Below are positions 36,040 to 47,211 of a stretch of 64,000 bases of DNA, one piece after another. Under the pieces are notes generated by a model, which did not search any database, was not told where the DNA came from, and was given only the letters and a program-made list of their open reading frames with translations. Source of the DNA: Bryopsis sp. KO-2023 (lineage: Eukaryota > Chlorophyta > Ulvophyceae > Bryopsidales > Bryopsidaceae). The first letter of the stretch is position 1, and every line of letters begins with the position of its first letter. A program made the position numbers and the translations under genes. Where the stretch lies: contig BSYQ01000002.1 of NCBI GenBank assembly GCA_030272585.1, forward strand, positions 1,550,001 through 1,614,000, written 5' to 3'.

Positions 36040-37560
36040 AACTGGGGTAGTCCACAACTCTGGACTCGGGTTCTTATAGTCTGCTGGGCTAGTGCCGCGG
36101 GCAGAATCGTGGTTAACCGTATTCCAGGTCATCCGGACTTGGGTCCGTGCATGACCACACATGTATGATGGGGATCAGAATGGGGTCCTGACTGGACGCG
36201 GTCCACAGCTGGCACCATTCCAGGCTGGTAGACCGTAGTCCAGTCAGATTGCTTCTGCTGCAGGGAATAGTCCATGTCTATTCCGCTGCTGGGACTATCA
36301 TAACCATTGATTCCGGTATCAACTAGTCCCCCCCTCGCCAGAACGAGTCCTCGCGTTCCACACATCTGTGTTAACGGAAATAACCAAGTACCCAAAACCC
36401 CAAGGTTTTACATACTTATTCGTTCAATGTATCAGCCCAATGTTCAACCCACAAAAAGAACCCTTATGCAGAAAAATGTTTATCTAGAACCCCCTTTTCT
36501 TGAATCTCATATACTGCCAAAATTTAGTCCCTGAAATTCCCTGCCCCCAGGTCTCCCAGACCTTGATCAAGACATCCCCAACAAAAATGGTCCCAGTCTT
36601 AAGGGAAAATAAGAAAGGAAAAACAACAGCAAGTTGGCAACTACCTGCCAGAAAAAGCCTTTCAATCCAATATCCCAAAAACTGGCCCCAACCCATAGGG
36701 GCTTTGAAAAAGAAAAACAAAGCAAACAAACAAACAAAAAACTGGAATTCCCAGCCAGAACTGCCATTCCAACAGTACCACACCCTTTTCTTCACCCAGG
36801 CCACACTCTCTGCAGTCTCAGTCCACCCGAGACATATCCAGATCCTGGTACATCTCGTCCTCGTTCGTTGGCGGAGGGACGTTAGAGCCAGTCTGGGTCC
36901 GGGCGTCATCCTCTGGTGGTTCCGTAGGCTCCTCGTCCATATCATCAGGCTCGCCAGAATTGTCCACAGGCTGGTCCTCCACTGGTGGAATTCCTGCTGC
37001 TTCCATGGCTAGTCCATAGGCGGTCACCCACTTCGTGATGAGGGTCCTCTGTTTGCCCATCCACCCTGAGGACGCTTTGTAGCACGAGGGGCACGGTCCG
37101 GTTGGTTCGTTGGGTTGCAGAGGTTTCACTTGGCCGCCCTCGAGGCTGTCTGCGATGATCTGGTCGATGCTCACTGGTAGTCCCTTGACCTCCTTCCACG
37201 AAACGCGCGTGTCGTGTCGCCAACGCATTGTGAAGTCTATGACGCGGGCAGGTAACATGTCCTTGGTCGCAGAGGTCCATATCCTCGGCCCTTCTCGGTC
37301 TGCTCTTAGGACATAAGAGGCACAACACACAGCCTTTTCCATAGCAGGAGGCAGTTTCCTCACTCTTCCCACTTTGTCCCTCACTTTTTCCACTGCCCGT
37401 CGCATCCTTTCTGCTGTCCTTCGCATACTTTTTGCCGTCCACGTCTCTGAATCCCGGGAGTGGACTGGAAGCAATCTAGCATCTTGGGGCGAATTTGGCT
37501 TGAGTTGTCGTCCTCAACCATCGTCGTATCCGGGGGCCCTAACTTTATACTCAATAACAC
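36040..37560 (-). other. Compositionally distinct block
   Basis: This block is visibly more GC-rich and lower in homopolymers than its surroundings. It holds several minus-strand open frames in a row (about 37474-36818, 36945-36484 and 36395-36129), with a polypyrimidine stretch between them. It looks like a gene or a large element's coding segment set into the desert. Confidence 0.5.
36818..37474 (-). CDS. Unidentified 218-codon open frame
   Basis: The N-terminal part is Arg/Lys-rich (SMRRTAERMRRAVEKVRDKV) and helical. The middle contains CCASYVLRADREGPRIW and a CPSC motif near GPCPSCYK. The last 55 residues are acidic and proline-rich (DDMDEEPTEPPEDDA). A basic head, small Cys motif and acidic tail could fit a structural or DNA-binding protein of an element, but no family was recognised. 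Further minus-strand open frames continue at 36484-36945 and 36129-36395. It may be an exon or an intact ORF. Confidence 0.4.
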   Translation of the reverse strand: MLPVHSRDSETWTAKSMRRTAERMRRAVEKVRDKVGRVRKLPPAMEKAVCCASYVLRADREGPRIWTSATKDMLPARVIDFTMRWRHDTRVSWKEVKGLPVSIDQIIADSLEGGQVKPLQPNEPTGPCPSCYKASSGWMGKQRTLITKWVTAYGLAMEAAGIPPVEDQPVDNSGEPDDMDEEPTEPPEDDARTQTGSNVPPPTNEDEMYQDLDMSRVD

Positions 37561-38809
37561 TGTGGAGATAATCGCTTCTAAGGCAAATTGGTTTGAAGGC
37601 CTTAATGACTTCTATGAATTTTTCATCTTGGGGGGACAAGCAAAGAACTTCTGAAAGTAAAAGGAATTTTCCGACAAGTCGTTGACGCTCACTTGGCCAC
37701 GACCCACAGATGCACAGCTAAACAAGCTCCACAAAAATAGCTTAGCTTTCGGCGTATTTCTCCCATGAACACTTTTGCAACTCCAAGGCCTGCCCAAGAT
37801 TCGGACCACTTCCTCACAATTGTCCAAGATTTTATTTATGATGAGTGGTTTGAAAACTACAGTATTTTTTCGACCTTGAGGCTACTTCGACTTTAGAAAA
37901 AGAATGTACCTTTCTAGGAGTATATGTCCCTAACCCATTGAAACTACCTATCCCTCACCCCAAAACCTTGAAATGTGAGTTTTTATTATTAAGAAGGAAA
38001 TTATCATGCAACACCCCTTTAACCGGCTCGCGGAACTTGAAGGTTAGGCAAAAGAAAATCCGGTTGATCCAAACTAGATCAAATGGTGCGGGGAGGGAGT
38101 ACATGCAAGTCCCGTCTCCGGCTTGCGATTCATATCACGGACTTATCCGCCATCAAACAACCAACTCCTTCCAACCTTGCATTCGCTCGAACTGTTTCGT
38201 TTAGGGAAGAACTATTTCTTTTATTTCTTTGCACACTCGAGGTCCATATACCTTAAGCAAGAAATAATTTTAAACCGTCCATCAAGATCCAAAAGAAATC
38301 GAGCTTTTCAACCTCCGTTATTATTTCTAAAAACTGTCTAAAAAAGATGGACTTCCAAGATCATAATCTTTTACGACACGGTAGGTATTCTCTAAAAACA
38401 TTTTTGGGGTAAACGGGAACCTTGTCTTACTTTCAACCACAAAAATATTTTTAATGAGAGTTTTCTCAAATCTTTTCAATACCTCATTTGAGCTCGATGT
38501 CACCATGATGGCATGGTCGGCCAGGTTTTCTTTTCCCTTTGGTAATTGATAGAAATAACTCGGGCGTGGCTCAATAACATCGTCGGAATTCGTGCAAATA
38601 TCTAAATTTTCGGAGCCAGTCGAATGTCTAAATAGTAATTTTATGGAAGGAAAGAACTCCCAACTTTTCGATATCAATTTCGAAGTCAAAATCAACAAAG
38701 CACTAAGATAGAGTCATCATAAAAAAAAGGGAAGAAAAAATCCCCTAGATTTAGTTATAGCATCAAAGCAACCTCAAGTCCTCGTCTTGCCCCCACGTTC
38801 CCGGGTTCC
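37561..38809. other. Gene-poor sequence
   Basis: Short frames, the longest on the minus strand at 38327-38698 (123 codons). It lies just downstream of the LINE-like fragment on that strand and may be more of the same relic. No domain was recognised. Confidence 0.35.
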
Positions 38810-39225
38810 TTAACTTCTGATGGGAACTTTGAGTCCGTGGAAATCTCTAGGACAGTTCCACACACCATCTAGCCTATTCTTTTGAAAGCCCATACTATCG
38901 TCTCGAGCTCTCCTAAATGGGAGCTGACAGCCCTTGGTTCCCTTTGGGTTGACCCGGTTCCCGATCCAAATAAGGCGACGGCTCGCCCACAATGCAAAAC
39001 CACCGCCATCCGAACACCAATCTGTATTTATTTCTGTCAGAAACTTTCTGATCATCAAAAAGGTTAAGAATTTTTCGTACTTTTTTATACAAGACGCTAG
39101 AGAGTCAAGTCTTTGTGATGAAAGTTGTGCCTGGTCCATCACTCCTTGAGTAGCTAGGAACAGTTCGTCGGCATATGTTACCACATGGAAATCCGAAGGA
39201 GACTTATTTAAAGCATCGATACCAA
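38810..39225 (-). pseudogene. LINE-like reverse transcriptase fragment
   Basis: The minus-strand frame contains IDALNKSPSDFHVVTYADEL, a good match to the catalytic-loop region of non-LTR reverse transcriptases, where (F/Y)xDD is preceded by a short beta strand. Here the second Asp of YADD is Glu, so this copy is probably dead. A helix-rich stretch follows (MDQAQLSSQRLDSLASCIKK), as expected after motif C. The finger and thumb domains, an endonuclease and a poly-A tail were not found. An OTU-like fragment lies upstream on the same strand. Confidence 0.6.
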
Positions 39226-39674
39226 TTTAGTGCGAGATAGACCACTCCTCTCAATTTCGAGTGGTCGTTTGTCCCCCCGTCTTAATCTTTCTTTTCTTTC
39301 ATCAATCCCGCTTTATAACTTTGGATGTGGTGGAACACCCAAAAACAAAATCAAGCGGCGCATTAGGGCATGAGCATGAAGAAAAGAGAAACTACTTTTT
39401 TAATCTAGATAACGTTGAGTGTATGGAGGTTTTTCAACTGTTCAAGTCTATTTGTCGATGAGATGTATTTGAAATGCAGGTGAAATGTCTCTTGCCTTGA
39501 TCGATAGAGTACTTCCTATCTTCTTCTCAGAGGAGGGGAGCGCTCGTCAAAGTTTTAGAGCTGATTGTTTTGCATGATCTTAACGTATCAATCCTTCAAT
39601 CAATTAGCATCGTCAACACATACGTTGAATCTAAACTCATTAATTTGCTTCATTTGACACCTTATAGCTTTCTA

Positions 39675-39890
39675 TTATTGTTCAACGTCAAGCAAAAAAT
39701 TCATACATTTTCTACAAATATTTCCGCCCATTGCCTCAAGATCAGAAGTCAGATTTCCCATGATACCTTTTTTTGTCTCGTCCCCACTAAATTCTTTTGA
39801 GATCGCATTAAAGAAACAAGCACCATTGGGTGGGAAATGATAAATTGAATGACTTTTCATGGTCGGTCAAGTCTAATTCATTGTAGCGTC
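39675..39890 (-). pseudogene. OTU-like cysteine protease fragment
   Basis: The minus-strand frame contains PPNGACFFNAISKEFSGDE, resembling the catalytic Cys box of OTU proteases (DGNCLFRALS...L.G). The Cys is kept, while the usual Asp-Gly-Asn before it reads Asn-Gly-Ala. The His box was not identified. OTU domains occur in host deubiquitinases and in some LINE clades (Dualen/RandI) and other large elements. The LINE-like reverse transcriptase fragment about 450 bases downstream on the same strand favours a transposon origin. Confidence 0.5.
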
Positions 39891-39891
39891 G

Positions 39892-41100
39892 TTAAATCTG
39901 CGGCGTTGCAACATTGCAAGACTCATCTACATTGTATTTAGGCCCACATGTTCGTGGTAAATGATCCTTCAGATCTTTATTAAGCTTCAAGATCATGTGG
40001 TCTTCAAGCGAGAACGACCTAAGTATAAGTTTCTCATCAAGGGTAGAGTCTTTTTTCATACTCGTCGCATCGCCGTGATACCTTGTGCTGTTAACTTCCT
40101 CCACATCATCTTTTATCTCAATGTCAAAAACTTCCATCTGAATTGATTCTCTTCCAAATCCTGGCCACCCAACCAAAATTTATGGCTTCATTGTGAGCTC
40201 CACAAGATCATGATGATTGACCAAATGTCGAAGCACTTTTAGTCTACTTCTCCCCCCACTTCTAGTCGAGGGGACGCTGGCTTGAGCCAGACCAAAACTA
40301 AATAAATGAGTGAAAGAATCAACAAGAACGCAAACCCTAAGACAAATATGACCCTTGCTACCGTTGTGGGCAAGAGGTTGTCTTGCGGGAGGATGGATAA
40401 TGTAATTCGTTAGTTTTCTTCAAATCCTTCTCGGAGTTGATTTGTCTCTCATTTTTTTAAAAGAACAACAACACAAGAGTTCGTGTAGGCGACCTTGATA
40501 CAAAAACTCGCCCAGAATATCATCAATCCATCTCAAAAGCAACGAGGCAGAGGTAGGGCCTATATATCGCGTTTGTTTGGGTGCTCCTTCTTCATTATTC
40601 CCTTAACTCGTTCATTGTGTTCGCCAAGTTCTTGCATACATAGTATCGTCTTCTCAATCCTCTCCCCATTTTAGCCGAGGTGCTCACCCGTGGGGCTGAA
40701 TTTGTCGATCGCACTCATGATAAGATCAATTTGTTTGCCTCTCTCGTACGGAGCCTCTGCCCTGGCTATATTTTCGCAAAATTGCCCCTCGAAGCACAAT
40801 TTCCAGATCCACATAAACACCATGTGTCAACATGTGATGGCACAACAAGTGATCAAGGTATGGAATATCACTCACATGCACATTAAAGCCAGGGTTGATT
40901 ACGGATTATAATGTGGGCTCATGCTTTTTTCTCTTTCTTCTCAAATCGACGATTCGTGTTATCAACTTTTCTACCTATCCATCAAGGTCTTGTTTGGACA
41001 TTATTATTCATTATTTATATCAAGTCCATCATATGCCGCGACTGGTATATTATATATTCAAGCGTACTATCTGCAATGTTTCAGTTATTCTTGCCTCAAG
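39892..41100. other. Gene-poor sequence
   Basis: A minus-strand frame at 39892-40176 lies directly upstream of the OTU-like fragment and may belong to the same relic. The remainder shows only short frames. Confidence 0.35.
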
Positions 41101-41104
41101 GTCT

Positions 41105-41410
41105 ATATTGAGTGATACTACCAAAGAAATCTCCCTAATCAAACATCATGTGACGTCTTCTTCGAAATCTGTAGACGATACCGAAATATCTTAGAGGAGA
41201 AAAAAAATGTGCTAATCCAACATCGCGATCACTTCGAACAGGAAAGCTCCAACATTTCCTCGGCAATGCACGGTGCAAGCGATGAGTGGGATGGCTCGGG
41301 CGATTATTTTAGCAAAAATGCATACGTATGGCTCGCATTTTAAAACGTCTCGCTACAAAACAAAGAGTATTAATAATTTGGATGGATAGCGTACATCCCC
41401 TACACCTCGT
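41105..41410 (+). repeat. Repeat R2, copy 2
   Basis: The plus-strand match of 6750-7340 (minus strand). It shares GTGATACTACCAAAGAAATC near its left end and a frame encoding VHPLHLVRR near 41395-41420. The copies differ by many substitutions and indels. Confidence 0.6.
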
Positions 41411-42091
41411 GAGGCGTATGATAGTGAAGCATATAGCACAATGCGGTAGACGGTCCGTTGCCTTCCGAAAAGGCGGCACTGGCGCAAAGGTTTCTCTCGT
41501 CAACTTGAGTAATTGCGCTGGCATCGCAAAGGGTGATATGGCACGTACGGCTTTGTTATGTACCTGTGCGTTGACGACTATTGCATCGACTATTACATGT
41601 TATACGGGAGTCAATGTGTATCACATAAGGTGGTACCCGCAAGGAAGTATTGAGTACTCTTTTCGAGTAAACCTCTGAGCGCTGGCCTGCATTGGGCTTC
41701 TCCCGCACCAAATAGTATATTTTGGATCCTAGTTTGCCATACTCAGTTCACTACTTGAGAGAATTCAACAACCATAGTCGGGGTTCTCGACCAAACAAGT
41801 GCTTACACTTGTTGCGCCACGTTCACAAGTTTCGATCTCAAGAGCTTAAAGTTCTTGCCTTGCGCCGAAACCAATTGATAGTGAAGCTTGTGGGTGACGC
41901 AGTTAGTGATTGAGTTGGTTATGTTAGTAAGATTCGTGATAACTTGCGGCTGACGCAAGTATACTTGTGGGGTTTGAGGTTAGACAACTCTCTAGTTAGC
42001 GCGGTTGTAAACGCTACTAGAACACTTAGTGAAAGTGAGTTGCGTCAGGCAAAACACTTGAACACAAACACACACACAAGCGGGAACACAC

Positions 42092-42517
42092 CAGAGGTGT
42101 GCGTCGTTGCAACGGCGCACAACTCTGGTGTGGGTGGGTGTGGGTGTGGGTGCGGGTGTATTTTTGACTCTAATTTTTGGGTGATTCTGTGTAATGAATA
42201 TAAAAAAAAAATTGTCGAAGGGAGAGTTGTGCCGAAGTCGTTTTTGCGACGACGACTTCGGCCGTTAACCGTTAACGGCCGTTGACGTTGTCCAAAAACC
42301 GACTTCGGCACCAGACCTGGGCGCCGGCAAGCTTTAAAGGACTGGACCGGACAGGACCGGACCGGTCGCAACCTGTCCGGTCTTGCAAGGACCGGCGTTT
42401 TTTCGCTGGACCGGACAGGACCGGACAGATTAGCCGGTCCATAGACAGGTTGGACCGGACTGGACCGGTTTTTCGCTGCCGGTCCGGTCGGGCCCAGGTC
42501 TGTTCGGCACAACTCTG
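42092..42517. mobile_element. hAT-type MITE, family X, copy 2 (host of a nested MITE)
   Basis: The left end CAGAGGTGTGC and the right end GCACAACTCTG match the ends of the 2698-2939 element, in opposite orientation. The palindromic end GTTGCAACGGCGCACAACTCTG lies at the left here. The flank GAACACAC at 42084-42091 reappears to the right as GAACACC, consistent with an 8-bp duplication that has lost two bases. The uninterrupted R4 copy near 33610 shows the empty site. Without the nested element and its duplication it would be about 227 bp. Confidence 0.85.
42312..42502. mobile_element. hAT-type MITE, family Y, nested in family X
   Basis: The 191-bp element begins CAGACCTGGGC and ends with the exact inverse GCCCAGGTCTG. 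It is flanked by the exact 8-bp duplication TTCGGCAC at 42304-42311 and 42503-42510. Nearly the whole interior consists of GGACCGG/CCGGTCC words in both orientations. It has no coding capacity. Confidence 0.9.
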
Positions 42518-42747
42518 GAACACCAATCCCACGAATCCCAATCTTTACAAAGTAAGAATGTCAAATAACTAAGAAGGGCGCTTACATACCCCCAAGGTCG
42601 TACAAAGCACTGCTGACGCACCACCCAACTCACAGGGTTCAATCAGGCGTGTCAGCCCCCTAGAACTATCCCCACACTACCTAAAAACGACTAATAGCGT
42701 ACATCATCAAATGACAAGGCACACTTGCGACATTGCATCGTACACAT

Positions 42748-43128
42748 TTATCTTATCAAAGTAAGAGACCTTTTGGGGATTTGGCCACTTATATTGGGTT
42801 CTTCTCCTTTTCTTGTTGTTACTCGGATCAGGTGACCTTTTTTCCCTTTATTCCTTGAATGCCTTTCTTTTTCTTCAAGTTTGTTTCCACTAACACAATG
42901 GTCTCGAGAAGCTATACATCCCACACACCGCAGACAAAGATTTTCGGGTCGAAAACAAACATCGCACACGAGACATAATATACCGCACAAGATCGTGGTA
43001 GCAGCAAACATACCTGAAATCGTTTCGCTGACAACAAATTCCTTTGAATAAATCTTTGGGAAATTTGGCTCCTTACCAGATCGGGAAGCGGAGCTAGCAT
43101 GTTTGGTTTTTTCGTTCGTGTTCCTCAA
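42748..43128 (-). CDS. Cys-rich open frame (126 codons), unidentified
   Basis: The centre reads CGILCLVCDVCFRPENLCLR followed by CVGCIASRDHC, a dense set of CxxC spacings suggestive of zinc binding. Lys/Arg-rich tails lie on either side. It follows an AT-rich patch at 43200-43260. It might be a fragment of a transposon zinc domain or a short host gene; no family was recognised. Confidence 0.3.
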   Translation of the reverse strand: MRNTNEKTKHASSASRSGKEPNFPKIYSKEFVVSETISGMFAATTILCGILCLVCDVCFRPENLCLRCVGCIASRDHCVSGNKLEEKERHSRNKGKKGHLIRVTTRKGEEPNISGQIPKRSLTLIR

Positions 43129-43129
43129 C

Positions 43130-46100
43130 TTTTGTTGTTTGATCGTTTTTTTTGTGGTTTTATAGCTGATTTGGTTTGTGTATCAGTCCCCACCAACACA
43201 TTCAAATACTCATATATATACATATATACATGTATATGTATATGTCTCTTTTGATATAGTGCTACATCATGTCATTTAATGTAATGGTTTGATTCAGTGT
43301 CTCGCTTGACATTCCGGTCTTCAAGTTTGGTGTATCAGAGGTATACGACTTCCGCGACTTCGTGGAGAAAAAGCATTATCGAATAATACTTTTTAGGTAA
43401 AATGCATCAAATGCCGAACTGAAATTCCCCTCACCTCCCTCCCTTTCTTTTGGACCTGGTCTTGATCCTAGAAACCATATTCTGTAAGTAGACTCCCTAC
43501 ACCATTCTCTTGACCCAAATCACATGTTGTTCTATTGGGCAGCCCTAGTATAAACACACCTATAGAAGGATAATGTAATCGATTTCAGGGTTTTCTAATC
43601 TTTTTCTTCCAAGTCAATTGCCTTTCTCCCCATCCTATCCAAATTTGTCGGTGGCAAAATAATTCGCTATAAAATAACCCTCACTCGCGTGACTCGCGAG
43701 CCCAACCTCCAAAACTATTGTCTGACTTGTTGTGATAAGGGTAACCTTCTTCAACGTTAAAAAAAAAAGCTTTGAAAGAAGAAAAAAAATATGAGGCGTT
43801 GGCTGATTCAACTAACTTTTTCCTTTTTGATGTGCCGTTGTTGGATATGCTTATATCTTGGGGTCGTTTTTGCTTCACGATTCTGGTTTTGACATGATAT
43901 GTTATCATTAAAGTTTCAATTAAATGTATCTATATGAGAATATCTTGTTGCCATGTTGGCTTGCTACTATTTAAACTTCCCAGCGGGCCGACCATTCATA
44001 AAAACCTTCGGGGCGGGAGCTTGGGTTCTTTGATCGCACGTACGGCACAGGAAATCAAATTTTGAGTACAAGAGCTTTATGAGGTACCTAACGTTAAATC
44101 CATCAAAGATCAAAGATCATTGGTAGACAAACGAAACCTGAAAAAAGCGACACCTCTTGGTGAAGGATATTATACACCTCAGGTGCATTAGGTAATTCTT
44201 AACATATAGACTAGAATGAGACTTGCCTCTAAATTCATAGTCCGTGTCGAGGTTTAAAAAAATCGTCTCCCTTCAGCAGCATGTAATTGTTCCATATCCA
44301 TGTCCGTCACAAATGGCGGTAGGTTCCTTTTGAATTTTAATTGCTCCATTGTAGCGAACGCAACAAATATCTCGACCAATACATTATCCACAGATGCAAT
44401 ACCCGATGCACCCAGGCCAAGAATGACAAGTGTGGAATCATGCTGTTACAGCGTCCAACGTCGCTACACATGCACGTAAGTTCCTTCGCCTGCACATGTC
44501 AATGTCATTGTAGTGCGTGGAGACCAACTAGGACTTGACAAATTATAGCGAGGATATACCGAGGTCGTTTAGTTTTAGTAAGCAATTTGAGAACAATTGC
44601 TCATCATCATTGGGGCATTTGTCGTTTCGTTTCTATGTTCCTTACTTTGAGAGAAAGATCTTGTTGTTTCTTGATGGATCTTTCCTGTTCATCGCAAAAC
44701 CGCTTTCTATAGAACATTTTTCTAGGGTGTTCCCCTTGAGAATTCCATATGGACACGTAAATGTGCGAACCCTTTTGGAAGCCTCTATTGTAGTCTAGAC
44801 AAGATGGTAACAATTTCACCCCGAAAAAGATAGGTGGCGCCCTCAAACTCTTATTTTGGCCGCCACTAACATGCCATCAATGTGTACCAGATTCGATGCA
44901 TAACCAATTAGGTAATCACAAGGCAACACATTGTCCGAATTTACATCATTGTTGAAGGTGTTATGACTCATACTAGCTTAACTTATGATCCCCATGAGAC
45001 GATCATTTTCTCTATCACCTATTAATATTCTTTAGCCTATCGACATTTTTTGTATCACTATCATCGGTTTTATTTCGAAGACATGATGGATGGGCTTAAA
45101 ATCATGGAATTGAGGGAAATCTTGCCAAAACACTCGTTTACCAAGCAACGTTTTACCGATTGGAAATTTTTCGACGTGACATGTCGTGATCGTCTCTTAA
45201 GTCGGGCTCTCTTCTTTCAAGTACATATCGGTAAATATTTCGCAACAAAACAAAAATGACTGAAATTTCCTCGAGCATGACCAAATGTTCTAATTACATC
45301 CTTCTTTGATAGTATTTCTTATGGGGTGTTGGAGATAGAACCACGTCCTGGCGGTTTCCAAACTGCTAGAAATGCTTCTATCAAAAAGAATTCATCGACC
45401 CCATTAGCTCTCTTTGAAACTTTCATATCTCCACCTGTTACGGTGGGTAGGACAAGCCAAAAGGAGAAATTCTATGTTTCCCCCTCCTTGGTCACTCGAA
45501 TTCTTCATTATATTCTCAACATTTTTTGGGATGGGTTGATTTCCATGTTGCAACTTTTTACAAGCATGATACGAATCCCTATCTTTTCAATTAGTTGAAG
45601 AGGGTGCACGGTGTGCACTAAATTGCACACCATCCTTGGTTTTGAGCTTCGGCGGGTGGACAGAAGGTTTCTCAACCGGGGGGGGGGGGGTTGATGCAAA
45701 CAACAACAAGAAGCTATAGGTGGATGGGGCAATAAATCCAGATCTCCTCGATCCCCTTGCATAACCATTGGTGATTCCAACTTCCCTAATAGTAGTATCA
45801 TCACCAATCAAATCTAGAACATAGCGGGCAGATATCAACGTCCTCGAAACTTTGGGGACACCTGATTGACTTCCTCTTTAATGGTTAACAAGCATCCCGC
45901 GTCGTAGTCATTGAGGACCCTTGTCAAAAAAAAGAAAAAAGTCAAAAAAAAAAATTATATATATGTGGCATGTTATAAACAACACATTCTTCTTGCTTTT
46001 TATTGATATATTATTTTTCTCCGGAAATTCTTTTCCTATTGCTCGACTTTGCTTTTTTAGGTTTCGCTCCACTTTTGGCAACTTGGAAGCGTGCTTTGGA

Positions 46101-46617
46101 GCCCCTTTATTCAGCCGGTCCAAGGATGCAATGTTGAAATAAGAGAAAATCACTTAGATCGTCTTGCAACATCCGATAGATGGGTTTCATGCTCACCTTT
46201 TTTGCTTTTTCTTCCTCTTATCATACATTTATTTATATGTAGTTTTTTTTATATTGCTTGATAGCACTAAAGCATCGTTTTCTGGAAAGGAGAATAAACG
46301 TACTCCTCTGCGACTTTTACATAAAAAATGCTCTTGGTTCCACCGCACAAATTCGGGCGCAACTCGCTAGTTTCTTAATCGTTTTCAACGCAAGAATGTA
46401 TGCCAAGTTCGGGAATGAAGTCGATTGCCTGGACAACACGCAAAAAAATAACGTGAGTTTGAGAGGGTCGTTTTCCTCAAAAATCACTCCTCACAACGTA
46501 AGGTAAATTGTTAACGATCTTTATTTCTCTTTGGAGTTTACTAATTATTGCTGGTTGGAAAACGATGTATTCACTCGACCCAATGTTGCGAAGCCATCCA
46601 AGAGATTGGCTGTCGTC
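43130..46617. other. Gene-poor sequence
   Basis: An AT dinucleotide tract at 43215-43250, a small hairpin around TGTGCACTAAATTGCACAC (45611-45630) and a 12-base G run near 45680. Open frames are short and unconvincing. Confidence 0.45.
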
Positions 46618-46746
46618 ACACGTCATCTAAAAATAGCCGCCATCAGAAAGTCCTCTAATCTGTCCCTGCGGCGTGTCTCGGCGTTTTGCGTGCTTGTATC
46701 TCTGTTCTCCTCGAAACCCAAAACGTCTTCAAAAGAGGTCAACAAG

Positions 46747-47211
46747 CAGAGATAGGACTTGGGCCAAATTTTTGGTCCGACTCCGGTCCGGTCCGGTTAC
46801 GGTCGGGTTACGGTCACCGTACTACGGCCGTAACTCCGTACCGTAACCGGAGTAATATGTTGTTTTTACGGTACGGAACAGGTACGGTATAACTACGGTA
46901 GGCCCTAAATCACCGTGAAGTAGCGTGGTTCAGTGCTAAAGCGTTAGGCTGCAGTCAGTAGGGTCGCGGGTTCCAATCCCCCTGGGTTCCTTTGGAATCG
47001 CGGGACCCTGCGGGGGTCACTTTCTACGGTTTACGGTTGTTACGGCCGTTACGGTCGTTACGGTCCGGTACGGAGCGGTACGGAGTGGTACGGTGCTACG
47101 GTTACGGCCGTAAAAGTACGATTTTCTGACGAAAATTGTACTCCGGTTACGGTCCGGTTACGGTGGTTACGGTCCGGTTACGGTGACCGTAACCGTAAAG
47201 TCCTATCTCTG
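46747..47211. mobile_element. hAT-type MITE, family Z, with TTACGG lattice
   Basis: Begins CAGAGATAGGACTT and ends with the exact inverse AAGTCCTATCTCTG. It is flanked by exact copies of TCAACAAG at 46739-46746 and 47212-47219. The empty site is present in repeat R1 copy 1 near 5815. Both arms are packed with GGTTACGGTC/CGTAACCG words. The middle carries a tRNA-like pol III promoter region. No transposase frame is present. Confidence 0.92.
46921..46995 (+). ncRNA. tRNA-like (pol III promoter) segment inside the MITE
   Basis: A box-A-like TGGTTCAGTGC at 46926-46936 and a box-B-like GGTTCCAATCC at 46969-46979 are spaced as in tRNA genes. The T-arm pairs at four of five positions around the loop TTCCAAT, and CTGCAGT resembles an anticodon loop with GCA. 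No 7-bp acceptor stem forms and the anticodon stem pairs poorly. It is therefore a tRNA-derived remnant or SINE-like head, not a working tRNA gene. Whether pol III uses it is unknown. Confidence 0.5.

Larger units (their letters stand above)
41875..42690 (+). repeat. Repeat R4, copy 2 (interrupted)
   Basis: Starts TGATAGTGAAGCTTGTGGGTGACGCA as in copy 1. It is interrupted at 42092-42517 by a family X MITE that itself contains a family Y MITE, then resumes CAATCCCACGAATCCCAATC. The two R4 copies lie about 8.5 kb apart in direct orientation. Confidence 0.75.

Noticed and set aside
42045-42642. Arg/Pro/Gly-rich frames in both directions
   Set aside because: They are by-products of the GGACCGG lattice in the nested family Y element.
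33398-42690. R4 copies as proven LTRs of one element
   Set aside because: No TG...CA ends, no flanking duplication and mixed content between them; left as a low-confidence idea.
43200-43260. An origin or centromere signal in the AT tract
   Set aside because: It is a simple ATATAC microsatellite with no further support.
46921-46995. A functional tRNA-Cys (GCA) gene
   Set aside because: The A- and B-box-like sequences are present, but no acceptor stem can be formed and the anticodon stem pairs poorly; it is kept only as a tRNA-like segment.
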